Origin: Janthinobacterium lividum | GTDB taxonomy: Bacteria > Pseudomonadota > Gammaproteobacteria > Burkholderiales > Burkholderiaceae_D | Direction: 5' to 3' | Assembly (NCBI RefSeq): GCF_011601275.1 | Contig: NZ_JAAOLY010000005.1 | Coordinates: 285,576 to 349,575, forward strand | DNA: 64,000 bases | In this document: one piece after another, positions 37,363 to 45,964 of the stretch | Layout: every line of letters begins with the position of its first letter | Numbering within the stretch: the first letter of the stretch is position 1 | Notes under the pieces: generated by a model | The model's database searches: none | The model's input: only the letters and a program-made list of their open reading frames with translations | Told to the model about the DNA's origin: nothing | Program-made: the position numbers and the translations under genes

Positions 37363-38181
37363 ATGAAGAACACAGGTAAAGTCAGACTGAAACGCACGGC
37401 AGGCTCATTGCTGCTGGGATTGCTATGCACCGTGGGCCTGATGAGCGAAATGGATTATGCCCAGGCCGCCATTCCCGTGTATGGCTATTTCGTCAAGAAT
37501 ACCTATCCGCACGACCCCCAGGCATTTACCCAGGGTTTGCTGTTCAAGGATGGCCATCTGTATGAAAGCACGGGCCAGAATGGCCAATCGTCTTTGCGCA
37601 AGGTGGAATTGACGACGGGCAAGGTGCTGCAGAAAAGCATGCTCGACAAGAATGTGTTCGGCGAAGGCATCACGGACGTGGGCGATGAAATCCTCGGTTT
37701 GACGTGGGTGTCGAAAACTGGTTATGTGTTCGACCAGAAAACGTTCAAGCTCAAACGCACCTTCAGCTACCAGGGCGAAGGCTGGGGCCTGGCCAGCGAC
37801 GGCAAGTTCGTCTACATGAGCGACGGCAGTTCGGCCATCCGCGTGTTGAATCCGAAAACCCTGGCCGAGGTGCGCCGTTTCGAAGTCAAGGCCGAGGGCC
37901 GCCCCATCGAGCGTTTGAACGAACTGGAAATGGTCGACGGCGAACTGTACGCCAACGTGTGGGGGGCGGACGTGATCGCCCGCATCGACCCGGCCAGCGG
38001 TAAAGTTGTAGGCTGGATTGACCTGACGGGCTTGCTGCCACCGGAACAGCGGGGCACGGCCAATCCCGACGCCGTGCTCAACGGCATCGCCTGGGATGCG
38101 CGCGGCAAGCGCTTGTTTGTCACGGGCAAGTTGTGGCCCAAGCTGTTCGAGATCGAGTTGATCGAAATCCAGCGCCGTTGA
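37363..38181 (+). CDS. Glutaminyl-peptide cyclotransferase (beta-propeller type)
   Basis: A 272-residue exported enzyme of the plant/bacterial-type glutaminyl cyclase family, which converts N-terminal Gln to pyroglutamate. The signal segment (LLLGLLCTVGLMSEMDYAQA) is followed by a five-bladed beta-propeller. Landmarks include the first blade FVKNTYPHDPQAFTQGLLF, YESTGQNGQSSLRKVEL and ELEMVDGELYANVWGADVI, and the C-terminal VLNGIAWDARGKRLFVTGKLWPKLFEI (split, residues 236-262). It is co-directional with LysR, but no functional link is evident. Pyroglutamate can protect exported peptides from aminopeptidases. Confidence 0.88.
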   Translation: MKNTGKVRLKRTAGSLLLGLLCTVGLMSEMDYAQAAIPVYGYFVKNTYPHDPQAFTQGLLFKDGHLYESTGQNGQSSLRKVELTTGKVLQKSMLDKNVFGEGITDVGDEILGLTWVSKTGYVFDQKTFKLKRTFSYQGEGWGLASDGKFVYMSDGSSAIRVLNPKTLAEVRRFEVKAEGRPIERLNELEMVDGELYANVWGADVIARIDPASGKVVGWIDLTGLLPPEQRGTANPDAVLNGIAWDARGKRLFVTGKLWPKLFEIELIEIQRR

Positions 38182-38262
38182 TGTTTCCAATTGGGCAGTG
38201 TTGCTGGCGAGGAATCGTTTAGAATCCCGGTTCTTCGCCCAGTGCGACCTCTACAGGATGCC

Positions 38263-39117
38263 ATGCTGTCCCTCTCTTTATGCCGCCTGGCGGCCACTGC
38301 TTCGCTGCTTGCCGCCATCTGGCCCGCCGCACAGGCACAGACGCCCAACATGCCGGTGGTCAGGCAATACGGCGATTTTGCCGTCACGAATGGCCGTTAC
38401 GACTCTCTCGTTACCTTGTCTTTCCGCCGGCACGGCTACTGGCCCGCCGGCGCGCGTGAAGTGGTGGAAGTGCGGCCCATCAAGGCCACGCGCGAAGGCC
38501 AGCCCATGCTGCTGGCTTTTACCAAGGGCTATACGGGCCAGGGCACGATACTCATTGGCGTGCAGAATGGCGAACCGCTGATGCGCCCCATCAGTCCATT
38601 GCAGCGCGACAATATGGTGCGCACGGAACGCGATCCAGAATGGGGCGTGCCGCAGCCTGGTCGTCCCGAGCTACTGCTGTTTCCCCGCGACGGCCGCGCG
38701 CTCGATACGGGCACGGGCGAACTGCTGTGGTTTGACGTGCCGGGCAACGTCCGCGGCGACTATCCGCATGCCATGCTGGTGTCCGTCTCGCCCGACGGGC
38801 GGCGCGGCGCCTATCTGACGAATGCGCTGACGAAGGTGGGCATCATCGTTGCCACGCGCGACGACGGCATCGCCGGCGTGCTGGCCTTGCCGCCAGACAC
38901 CTATCAACGGTGGTTGAAACCCTTGTCGGATGCCGCTTCCGCGCAGGCGGGCGCCGCCATCAAGGCGGGCAAGGGCCGCACGGATTCGATCCGCATCCGG
39001 CGTGAGCTGGAACTGGCCTGGTTCGGCCAGCAATTTCAATGGAAACAAGGCAAGAACGGCTTGCAAGTGACGGGGCTGGGCCTCATTTCCGCGCCGCCGG
39101 AAGGAAAACAGCCATGA
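38263..39117 (+). CDS. Exported hypothetical protein
   Basis: A 284-residue protein with a signal peptide (MLSLSLCRLAATASLLAAIW, cleaved after AQA). AGGA precedes the ATG. The mature part looks beta-rich (QYGDFAVTNGRYDSLVTLSF, EVRPIKATREGQPMLLAFTK). No domain recognised. It overlaps the next lipoprotein gene in an ATGA junction, so the two likely form a pair at the cell envelope. Function unknown. Confidence 0.7.
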   Translation: MLSLSLCRLAATASLLAAIWPAAQAQTPNMPVVRQYGDFAVTNGRYDSLVTLSFRRHGYWPAGAREVVEVRPIKATREGQPMLLAFTKGYTGQGTILIGVQNGEPLMRPISPLQRDNMVRTERDPEWGVPQPGRPELLLFPRDGRALDTGTGELLWFDVPGNVRGDYPHAMLVSVSPDGRRGAYLTNALTKVGIIVATRDDGIAGVLALPPDTYQRWLKPLSDAASAQAGAAIKAGKGRTDSIRIRRELELAWFGQQFQWKQGKNGLQVTGLGLISAPPEGKQP

Positions 39118-39761
39118 CAATATCCAAACTGATCGCCGGCTGCTTCGCCACCTCCTTGCTGGCTGGCTGCGTGCACGGAGAAATGTTCCCCAAGGATTAT
39201 CTGGCGCAAGATATCGACAAGCAGCAAGCCTTGCTGGAACTGGACGTGGTCTTCGGCAAAGAGCCCGATGACAAGCTGACGTCGCGCACGACGGCGCGCA
39301 ATACCGTGGAATATTCGGGCGCGCCGCATATCGTCGTGCCGTTTTACCAGAAGGGACTCGGCTTCGACCAGGGGTTTGCCGGCACCTATATCTTTGCCGT
39401 CGTGTATCCGGTTGCCAAGGTCGAGACGGCCACGGCCAGCAGCCGCGTCTTTGGCCAGAAACTGGATGGCCAGCAGCCGGGCAACCCGCGCTACCGCTTC
39501 CGCGTGCCGGGCAAGGAGCAGTGGAACAGCAATGAAACGTTCATGCTGAGCTTTGAGCGCAAGGGCCGCCGCGAAGAAATCACTTTCCGCTTCAGCAACG
39601 AACAAAGCTGCCCATCCGCCTTCCTTGCGACCACGCCACTATATGGTTTTCCCATCAAGGTCGTCGCCACGTTCAAGGACAATAAAGGTTGCCTGAAAGT
39701 GTGTGACAGCCGCGAGCAGTGGCCCGGCTTTTGCGCCTTCCAGCCGCCGCCGGCCGCCTGA
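39114..39761 (+). CDS. Putative lipoprotein
   Basis: A 215-residue protein whose signal ends in LLAGC, so Cys19 would be lipidated; it most likely sits in the outer membrane. The mature chain has four further cysteines near the C-terminus (SCPSAF, KGCLKVCDSREQWPGFC), which suggests disulfides. Its start is fixed by the ATGA overlap with the exported protein upstream. I cannot name a family. The pair may form a complex in the periplasm. Confidence 0.7.
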   Translation: MTISKLIAGCFATSLLAGCVHGEMFPKDYLAQDIDKQQALLELDVVFGKEPDDKLTSRTTARNTVEYSGAPHIVVPFYQKGLGFDQGFAGTYIFAVVYPVAKVETATASSRVFGQKLDGQQPGNPRYRFRVPGKEQWNSNETFMLSFERKGRREEITFRFSNEQSCPSAFLATTPLYGFPIKVVATFKDNKGCLKVCDSREQWPGFCAFQPPPAA

Positions 39762-39780
39762 CTATCACCATGCAAGCCAC

Positions 39781-39800
39781 GCACCGGCGCCTGCCGGTGC
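39781..39800. other. Perfect 8-bp hairpin after the lipoprotein gene
   Basis: GCACCGGC and GCCGGTGC (39781-39788 and 39793-39800) pair around a GCCT loop. No T-run follows, so it is at best a weak terminator. I see nothing else in the spacer up to the ferritin-like gene at 40032. Confidence 0.4.
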
Positions 39801-40031
39801 GGCGCTTATACACGCGTGCGTTTTGCCGATTCTATTCAATTGTCATCGAATGTGGGCTGAAAACGCCTATTTTCATGGCGCAATGCAGGCTGCGCTGCCT
39901 CCCGGCCAGCGCATAAATCTTGCCGCAAAAATATCTTTCCTAGGCGTATGATTTCCTTGCCGTGAACAGCGCGCGCAGATGGCGCGCCCCGGCCCGATAT
40001 CCGAAACGCATCCTGCCTGTGGAGATACAGA

Positions 40032-42056
40032 ATGAAAATGCCCGTTTTAGGAAGCACCCAGCCCGCCATCACGAATCGTCCGCTCGACATGCTGGACACC
40101 GACAAGGCGGCCGTGCGCGCCATCGCCCAGGCGGCCGTCAGCGTCGAGCTGTTCACCATTCCCCTGTACATGGCCACCATGTATTCGATCCATGGCACGC
40201 ACCAGATTAACTCGAAAGGCATCACCTATTACGAAGGCCGCCAGTGGCCGGGCATGGGCACCACGGCCCGCCCCGAGCTGGCCGAGCAGAAGGCTTTCAA
40301 TATCATTTTCAGCGTCTTCATCCAGGAAATGCTGCACCTGCAGATGGCGGCCAACCTGGCCACGGCCATCGGCACGGCGCCGTGCTTCACGGGCTCGGAG
40401 CTGCAATCGCAGGACCACGGCTGGACCTGCTACGGCGAGAGCTGCACGGTGATCCCGCACATCGTCGACTTGCAGGACACGTCCGGCTACCGCCACGTGC
40501 GCGTCAACCTGGAAGAGCTGAACGACAACCAGTGCGACCTGTTCCTCGCCATCGAGCAGCCGGAACAGCAGGCGCGCGCCCAGCTGGCCGAGTTCGACAA
40601 GCACAATCACACGAAATATTTCCCGGAAGTGCCGCTGCCGGGCTGGACGCCGGGCAAGCACGTGCAGGACTTGCCCCTGTTCGGCACCATCGGCTACATG
40701 TACGAATGCTATGCGCGCTACATCAGCATCGAATACACGGATGGCCAGACCCTGTGGCAAAAACTGTTCGTCAACGGCTCGGTGCAGCAGGACATGTTCA
40801 ACAGCCGGGTCCAGGGCCATGCGCGGGCGGAATTTCCCCGCTTTGACACCTGCTTCGGTCCGCAGGACCAGGATGGCGGCCAGACGGGCTCGTTCAACAA
40901 GGCCATCGACATGATGGCGGCCATCACGGACCAGGGCGAGGGCAGCGCAACAGCCATCCAGCGCTACCGCCGCGACGCGGCGCAGCGCCTGATGGCCGTG
41001 CAGCCCGATTACCGCGAAGACCTGGCCGCCTTGCAGTGCGATTATCCGTCCTACGCGAACAATGGCAAGGACGCCGAATCGCGCGATGCGCAGGCGCGCC
41101 ATGACAGCGCCCCGTTCGACCACTACGAGCGCTTCGGCCAAGTGAAAGCCATGCTGCCCGTGAAGACCTGGGCCGGCTGGCACAGGGAAGGCGGGCGCTG
41201 GAGTGAGGCCATGCTGACCAACGAACGCTACAACCCGGCCACCGCGCCGAAGAACATCCCCGCGCCGGCCGCCGTGGCGGGCGCCCTGAACCGCCTGAAG
41301 GACGCCAGCGGCACCTTGGGAATGCTGAGCACGGTGGCCACGGGCGCCATCTACGGCATCACTTCCGTGCTGGACCAGTACTGGCTGAACCAGCAACTGG
41401 ACTTCCCGTATCCGTCGATGGTTGGCGCGGGCGACCGCATGGCCATCTGCTGGGCCGTGCTGGGCCAGGCGCCGAACCTGGCGACGGGCGTGCCGCTGGC
41501 CGACAGGAGCGTGCTGTACCACGCCTGCCAGGGCATGCACCTGGAGGGCGAAGCATCGTCCACCTGCGCCGCGCTGGCCGTCTACCACACGTGCCGCGGC
41601 TCCAACGGCTGCCACGCCCAGGGCGGCTGCGGCTTTGCCCAGGCCGACACGGGCGGCTCGTCCTGCGGCCACTCGGTCAAGGCCGCCGCGTCGCCGGGCA
41701 CGCCGTGCTATGTGCCGCCACCGCCGCCGGAGGCCGATAAAGTCTACAGCGCGCCCAGCGACAACAAATGCGCGAGCTTTGGCGGCTGCGCCGTGCCGAT
41801 TTCCGCCTCGCAGCTGTATCCGAACACCACGGGCAAGGAACCTCCCGAGCCCGCCACCATGACCTTGTACGATTTCGGTCCCGCACCCGATCACCGCAGT
41901 ATTCCGCTGCACCAGAGCATGAGCTTTACGCTGGGCGACAACGTCTACGACAAGGCCTGGGAAGCCTACGGCAAGGTGATGGCGGCGCGCGGCACGCCGG
42001 TGGGAGCGCCGCCTGCGCCCACCGACCTGCGCCTGGCCTTGCCGCCGTCGACCTGA
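40032..42056 (+). CDS. Ferritin-like (VioB/RebD-type) domain protein with Cys-rich tail
   Basis: A 674-residue protein in three parts. Residues 20-260 form a ferritin-like domain of the PF12902 kind found in VioB/RebD iminophenyl-pyruvate dimer synthases: ligand-type motifs [18 protein letters not shown] (Glu39) and [11 protein letters not shown] (Glu99, His102). A middle part follows. The C-terminal region 499-586 has nine cysteines in 88 residues, with patterns [17 protein letters not shown] and [18 protein letters not shown], then a Pro-rich end. It is the first gene of a three-gene operon, overlapping a DUF692 (MNIO) enzyme by one base. I infer that the Cys tail is the modification substrate of that enzyme. 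It is not VioB, which is longer and sits with vioACDE. Confidence 0.75.
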   Translation: MKMPVLGSTQPAITNRPLDMLDTDKAAVRAIAQAAVSVELFTIPLYMATMYSIHGTHQINSKGITYYEGRQWPGMGTTARPELAEQKAFNIIFSVFIQEMLHLQMAANLATAIGTAPCFTGSELQSQDHGWTCYGESCTVIPHIVDLQDTSGYRHVRVNLEELNDNQCDLFLAIEQPEQQARAQLAEFDKHNHTKYFPEVPLPGWTPGKHVQDLPLFGTIGYMYECYARYISIEYTDGQTLWQKLFVNGSVQQDMFNSRVQGHARAEFPRFDTCFGPQDQDGGQTGSFNKAIDMMAAITDQGEGSATAIQRYRRDAAQRLMAVQPDYREDLAALQCDYPSYANNGKDAESRDAQARHDSAPFDHYERFGQVKAMLPVKTWAGWHREGGRWSEAMLTNERYNPATAPKNIPAPAAVAGALNRLKDASGTLGMLSTVATGAIYGITSVLDQYWLNQQLDFPYPSMVGAGDRMAICWAVLGQAPNLATGVPLADRSVLYHACQGMHLEGEASSTCAALAVYHTCRGSNGCHAQGGCGFAQADTGGSSCGHSVKAAASPGTPCYVPPPPPEADKVYSAPSDNKCASFGGCAVPISASQLYPNTTGKEPPEPATMTLYDFGPAPDHRSIPLHQSMSFTLGDNVYDKAWEAYGKVMAARGTPVGAPPAPTDLRLALPPST

Positions 42057-42991
42057 TGCGCTGCATCCTGCACGAGGCGCGGCCGCGCCTGGGCCTGCCG
42101 AACCTGGGCCTGGGCGTGGGGCTGCGCCCGCCGCACTATGAACACATCCTGCGCCACGGGCCGCAAGTGGACTGGTTCGAGATCATCAGCGAGAATTTCA
42201 TCGACAACCACGGCTACGCGCGCCATGTGCTCGAGCAGGTGGCGGCGCAGGTGCCCATCGTCATGCATGGCGTGTCGCTGTCGATCGGCAGCAGCGATCC
42301 CCTGAGCCTGAGCTACCTGCGCAAGCTGCGCCAGCTGGCCGCCGAGATCCGGCCCGCGTGGATTTCCGACCACCTGTGCTGGACGGGCGCCGCCTCGCTC
42401 AACAGCCACGACTTGCTGCCGCTGCCGCTGGACGAGGCCAGCCTGCGCCACGTGGGCGCGCGCGTGCGGCAGGTGCAGGAATTCCTGGGGCGCCCCCTGA
42501 TCCTGGAAAACCCCAGCACCTACGTGGAGTTTGCCCAGTCCAGCATGCCGGAATGGGAATTCCTGGGCCGCCTGGCCGAGGACACGGGCTGCGGGCTCTT
42601 GCTCGACGTCAATAATGTCCATGTCAGCGCGCATAACCACGGCTATGATGCGGCCGCCTACATCCGCCAGTTGCCGCACGACCACATCGTGCAGATCCAC
42701 CTGGCCGGGCCGACCGTCTGCGGCGCCGTGCTGATCGATACCCACGATGCGCCCGTGCCGGACGCCGTCTGGCGGCTGTATGCGCTGGCGCAGCAGCTGA
42801 CGGGCGGCGTGTCGGCCCTGCTGGAATGGGATGCGCAGATTCCCCCGTATGCGCAGCTGCTTGCCGAACTGGACAAGGCGCGCGCGGCGGTGCGCGGCGA
42901 ATTCGCGGACACGTTGCCGGCCGCGTCCAATGTTGCCGCCGCCATCTCCACGCCGCTGGGCTTTCACCTGGAGACGGCCCATGCGCCGTAA
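42056..42991 (+). CDS. DUF692 multinuclear non-heme iron oxidase (MNIO)
   Basis: A 311-residue TIM-barrel enzyme of the DUF692/MNIO family (relatives: MbnB, TglH, BufB), which uses two or three iron ions and O2 to rearrange cysteine or other residues in peptide substrates. Motifs are complete: [13 protein letters not shown] at 21-33, WFEIISENF at 40-48, His71 in [20 protein letters not shown] (Asp105, His106), [11 protein letters not shown] (Glu151, Asn152), [17 protein letters not shown] (Asp184) and IVQIHLAG (His215). The start ATG overlaps the previous stop (TGATG). It works with the DUF2063 protein encoded next. The likely substrate is the upstream Cys-rich tail. Confidence 0.93.
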   Translation: MRCILHEARPRLGLPNLGLGVGLRPPHYEHILRHGPQVDWFEIISENFIDNHGYARHVLEQVAAQVPIVMHGVSLSIGSSDPLSLSYLRKLRQLAAEIRPAWISDHLCWTGAASLNSHDLLPLPLDEASLRHVGARVRQVQEFLGRPLILENPSTYVEFAQSSMPEWEFLGRLAEDTGCGLLLDVNNVHVSAHNHGYDAAAYIRQLPHDHIVQIHLAGPTVCGAVLIDTHDAPVPDAVWRLYALAQQLTGGVSALLEWDAQIPPYAQLLAELDKARAAVRGEFADTLPAASNVAAAISTPLGFHLETAHAP

Positions 42992-43859
42992 CACCGCCGC
43001 AGGCGGGGCTGGCGAAACCGGCATGCCGCTGGCGCAATTGCAGGCGTGGTTCCTGACGGCCATGACAACGCCCGGCGGCGCCGTGCGCGGCGCGCAGCTG
43101 GCCAGCGAGCGCCATGGCCTGACGCAGGAGCAAGTGCTGAAACGGACGCGGGGCGGGCCGGCACCGCTGCACATCCATGCGGACGGCTATGTGCAGCGCC
43201 TGCTCGAATGCCTGCAGGCCGACTATCCCGTCTTGCGCAAGGTCATGGGTGACGAGCTGTTCGCGTTCTTTGCCCGCGCCTATGTGTGGCGCCACCCATC
43301 TGCTTCCCCCACCTTGTATGACCTGGGCGGCGGCTTCGCCGATTTTCTTGCCGCCAGCCAGCATGCGGCCGGGGCACAGGGCAGCGCCTTGCGCTTTCCC
43401 GTCGAACTGGCGCAGCTGGAGCGCGCGCGCAGCGAGGCGGGCAGGGCGCCGGGGCTGGAAAAACAGCCGGCGCCCAGCTTGCCTAGCAGCCTGGATTTGC
43501 TGTTGGGAAAGACACCGGCCTGGCGCCTGGCGCCGTGCACGCGGCTGCTGGCCCTGTCGTTTCCGATGTGTTCTTTCTGGCAACAGGCGCAGGCTGCGCC
43601 AGACGACGCCGTGCCGGCCCAGCCGGACGCCGCTCCCGCCTTTGTCGCCATTTCGCGCCTGCATTACCGGCTTGCCATGCAGGAGTTGCAGCCGTGGCAG
43701 TTTTACTGCCTGCGGGCGCTGGCTGGCTGCGCGCCGCTGGCGCAGTGCGCGCGACAGGCGGCGCAGTCGAGCGGCAGGGCGCCGGACGAGGTGCTGGCCG
43801 ACACGATGCTGTGGCTGCCCATGGCGGCCGCGGCAGGGCTGGTCACCATCGAGGCGTGA
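42981..43859 (+). CDS. DUF2063 MNIO partner protein (BufC/MbnC-like)
   Basis: A 292-residue protein of the DUF2063 family. The N-terminal helical domain (about 14-110: [52 protein letters not shown]) is the conserved part that in characterised systems binds the precursor and escorts it to the MNIO enzyme. The C-terminal half is less conserved, with a winged-helix-like end. It overlaps the MNIO gene by 11 bp. Because a MNIO with a DUF2063 partner is nearly always part of a peptide-modifying operon, this pairing supports that function here. Confidence 0.88.
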   Translation: MRRNTAAGGAGETGMPLAQLQAWFLTAMTTPGGAVRGAQLASERHGLTQEQVLKRTRGGPAPLHIHADGYVQRLLECLQADYPVLRKVMGDELFAFFARAYVWRHPSASPTLYDLGGGFADFLAASQHAAGAQGSALRFPVELAQLERARSEAGRAPGLEKQPAPSLPSSLDLLLGKTPAWRLAPCTRLLALSFPMCSFWQQAQAAPDDAVPAQPDAAPAFVAISRLHYRLAMQELQPWQFYCLRALAGCAPLAQCARQAAQSSGRAPDEVLADTMLWLPMAAAAGLVTIEA

Positions 43860-43877
43860 GCGGACGGCGGCGGACGC

Positions 43878-43901
43878 AAAAAAGGCCGATGAAAATCGGC
43901 C
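43878..43901 (-). terminator. Rho-independent terminator for the DUF3297 gene
   Basis: On the minus strand, GGCCGAT and ATCGGCC pair around TTTC and are followed by TTTTTT. It lies just past the DUF3297 stop codon and between two convergent genes. Confidence 0.85.
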
Positions 43902-43935
43902 TCGATGACACTGCAGGAACAACTGCAAGTATTGC

Positions 43936-44184
43936 TTAACGGTAAAACGCTTCGACTTTGCCCTTCAGCTTGATCTGCAGCGGACGGCCGCGGCGGTCGA
44001 GAGACTTGGTGGAAGCGACCTTGATCCAGCGTTCGCTGATGCAATATTCTTCCACGTCAAGACGTTCCTTGTCGTTGAAGCGGATGCCGACGTCGTTCTC
44101 GAACACGGCTGCAACGTGGTAAGGGCTGCTAGGGTCGATCGACAGGCGATCGGGCAATGGGGGTAAGGTGGTGGTATCGTTCAT
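43936..44184 (-). CDS. DUF3297 family protein
   Basis: An 82-residue conserved protein whose sequence (LPPLPDRLSIDPSSPYHVAA, GIRFNDKERLDVEEYCISE, LDRRGRPLQIKLKGKVEAFY) matches the DUF3297 family of betaproteobacteria and relatives. Small, soluble, no known function. The start MNDTTTLPP was chosen because conserved family sequence begins there. It is a stand-alone gene with a clear terminator. Confidence 0.85.
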   Translation of the reverse strand: MNDTTTLPPLPDRLSIDPSSPYHVAAVFENDVGIRFNDKERLDVEEYCISERWIKVASTKSLDRRGRPLQIKLKGKVEAFYR

Positions 44185-44238
44185 GGGCGTAATTATCGCC
44201 CAGAATGCCGATCCAGACAACGGCCTTTCGCGTGCAGA

Positions 44239-45060
44239 CTATCGGGCCGGGCGCGAAATGGCGGGTTCGGCCGTGTGCGTGGAGGGGGACGGTAGTGATG
44301 AGGAACCGTGCCGCGTTCCGGTCGGGTCGGCCAACTGGACGGTCTTGCCGTGCTGCCAGGCATCGGCCCCGTCTATGATGGCGGGCGCGGCGATATCGGC
44401 TCGCTGGCGGCGTTTTTCGGCGGAATCGATGCGGAAACGGCGGTCGCGCGCGGCGACCATGGCGGCGTCGGCCTGGCCATCGGCTGTAAAACCCATCATC
44501 AATTGCGGCACGCCCAGCGGCAAGCTCTTGTGCAGATCCGTGTGCCACGTGTGCCAAGTCTTGCCATACGTGGCGACGAGTTTTTGCATCAAGGCTTTTT
44601 CCGCCGCGGCGGGAATGCCGGGAGCAATCAGCTGGCCTGATTTGACTTCATGCACATGGCTGTGCCACAGCGCTTTTTCCTCTGCCGGCAAACCCTCGTA
44701 CAGCCTGGCGCTGACGATGTATTCGACGCCCATCAGCTTGGCATCCTTCACATTGCCGTCGTAGATCACGCACTGGATCAGCTCTTCATTGACGATGGCG
44801 CAATAGTGGTGCGCTTCCATCTGGCCGCGCAGATTGCCATTATAGAAATGAAAACCGTCAAGGTAGGCGTTCAGCGCCGCAATCGGCGGCCGGGCTTGCA
44901 GGGCATCGGCGCCCGCGTCCAGCACGCGCGTGGAGACCCCGGCCGGCGTGCCCGGCGCCTCCACGTTTGATGCCGTATTCCTGGCGCCGCAGGCGGCAAG
45001 GCTCATGCCCAGCCCCGCGCACAGCATGGCCGTCAGTGCTTTCGTATCAGGAAGGCGCAT
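44239..45060 (-). CDS. DUF1264 (OBAP-like) lipoprotein
   Basis: A 273-residue protein with a lipoprotein signal (MSLAACG, Cys24) and a DUF1264 domain, the family of plant oil-body-associated proteins. Landmarks are YLDGFHFYNGNLRGQMEAHHYC, CVIYDGNVKDAKLMGVEYIVS and LWHSHVHEVKSGQLIAPGI. The C-terminal 50 residues are Ser/Thr/Pro-rich and look disordered. Its role in bacteria is not known; it may bind lipids at the outer membrane. It lies 18 bp after the KGG-like gene on the same strand, so the two could be co-expressed. Confidence 0.82.
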   Translation of the reverse strand: MRLPDTKALTAMLCAGLGMSLAACGARNTASNVEAPGTPAGVSTRVLDAGADALQARPPIAALNAYLDGFHFYNGNLRGQMEAHHYCAIVNEELIQCVIYDGNVKDAKLMGVEYIVSARLYEGLPAEEKALWHSHVHEVKSGQLIAPGIPAAAEKALMQKLVATYGKTWHTWHTDLHKSLPLGVPQLMMGFTADGQADAAMVAARDRRFRIDSAEKRRQRADIAAPAIIDGADAWQHGKTVQLADPTGTRHGSSSLPSPSTHTAEPAISRPAR

Positions 45061-45077
45061 CGGGCCATGCCCCGGAA

Positions 45078-45392
45078 TCAGGATTTGTCGTCATTCTTGT
45101 GGCTTTGACGTCCCGCTTCCACGTGCTGCTCATGTGTGCCGCCGCGCGTGCCCGTGCCGGAACCCGATTGCTGGCCCGACTGTTGGCCCGATTGCTGCGA
45201 GCCCGACTGCTTGTCGCCGTCATTCTTGTGGCTTTGGCGGCCCGCCTCGACGTGCTGCTCGTGCGTGCCGCCCTGGGTGCCGCCCGACGATTGACGGGTG
45301 CCGGACTGTTTGTCCGACTGCTGGCTGCCCGATTGGCCCGATTGCTGTTTGTCCGATTGGCTGCCCGATTTGTCGTTGCTGTTCGAAGTCAT
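45078..45392 (-). CDS. KGG-like repeat protein, low complexity
   Basis: A 104-residue, highly hydrophilic Ser/Gln/Gly-rich protein with two copies of an 18-residue repeat (GGTHEQHVEAGRQSHKND) separated by QSG-rich spacers. The repeat resembles the KGG/GsiB stress-protein motif. Such proteins are intrinsically disordered and linked to desiccation or general stress. The start follows AGGGGACACGATC. The repeats are preserved at DNA level (45090-45143 and 45219-45272), consistent with recent duplication. Confidence 0.75.
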   Translation of the reverse strand: MTSNSNDKSGSQSDKQQSGQSGSQQSDKQSGTRQSSGGTQGGTHEQHVEAGRQSHKNDGDKQSGSQQSGQQSGQQSGSGTGTRGGTHEQHVEAGRQSHKNDDKS

Positions 45393-45552
45393 GATCGTGT
45401 CCCCTATGGTTGGTCTGCGTAATCATCCGGTTCAACATTGGCTGCACCGTTGAGACCATTCTCCCTGCCTGCGTCAGGCTTAACCATAGGGACACGACTT
45501 GTCGCCATGTAGGAAAAGTCCGGGGTAGCAGACAACCATTTCTACATTGCTA

Positions 45553-45954
45553 CTACAGATGCCGCGTATCCTGCGGCGGCATATCCCACTCGTCATGCCG
45601 GCCATCGACAAAGGTGACGGGCACTTGCGCCAGCTCGGCCGCCGATGCGTCATCGACGCAGCTGACGCTGATGCCGACGACGGTCCGCTGCGGGGCGCAG
45701 TCTCCATGGCCAAACGGGCGCACGCCGCAATGGCGGCAAAAATAATGGCGTTCGCGGCGTACGCCGAAGCGATACTCGCTCAAGTCCGCCTCACCGGCCA
45801 GCAAGCGAAAATCCGCAGGCGGCACCATGCTGGCCCAGCAGCGGATTTTCAGGCAGTAGGAACAGTTGCAGCGCAGGCTGGGGGCAGCCAGGTCGATCTC
45901 GGCCGCGAAGCGCACGGCGCCGCAGTGGCAACTGCCCTGGCAGGTTGTTTTCAT
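45553..45954 (-). CDS. GFA (CENP-V/formaldehyde-activating) zinc protein
   Basis: A 133-residue zinc-binding protein of the GFA family, whose founding member promotes S-hydroxymethylglutathione formation. The zinc ligands are visible: CQGSCHCGAV at the start, LRCNCSYC, and FCRHCGVRPF. The start MKTTCQG was chosen because the first Cys cluster sits directly after. It begins 10 bp past the stop of the ABC exporter and may be the last gene of the graspetide operon or an independent gene; most GFA-family genes have no link to RiPP clusters. Function is unproven for most members. Confidence 0.82.
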   Translation of the reverse strand: MKTTCQGSCHCGAVRFAAEIDLAAPSLRCNCSYCLKIRCWASMVPPADFRLLAGEADLSEYRFGVRRERHYFCRHCGVRPFGHGDCAPQRTVVGISVSCVDDASAAELAQVPVTFVDGRHDEWDMPPQDTRHL

Positions 45955-45964
45955 CTGGCCCACT

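Noticed and set aside
40047..41912. Open frame of 621 codons opposite the ferritin-like gene
   Set aside because: Arg/His/Val-rich without domains; the plus-strand gene has a recognisable fold and operon partners.
40032..43859. Part of a violacein or other bisindole pathway because of the VioB-like domain
   Set aside because: No tryptophan oxidase (VioA/RebO/StaO) or other vio genes; the protein is shorter than VioB and sits with a MNIO pair.
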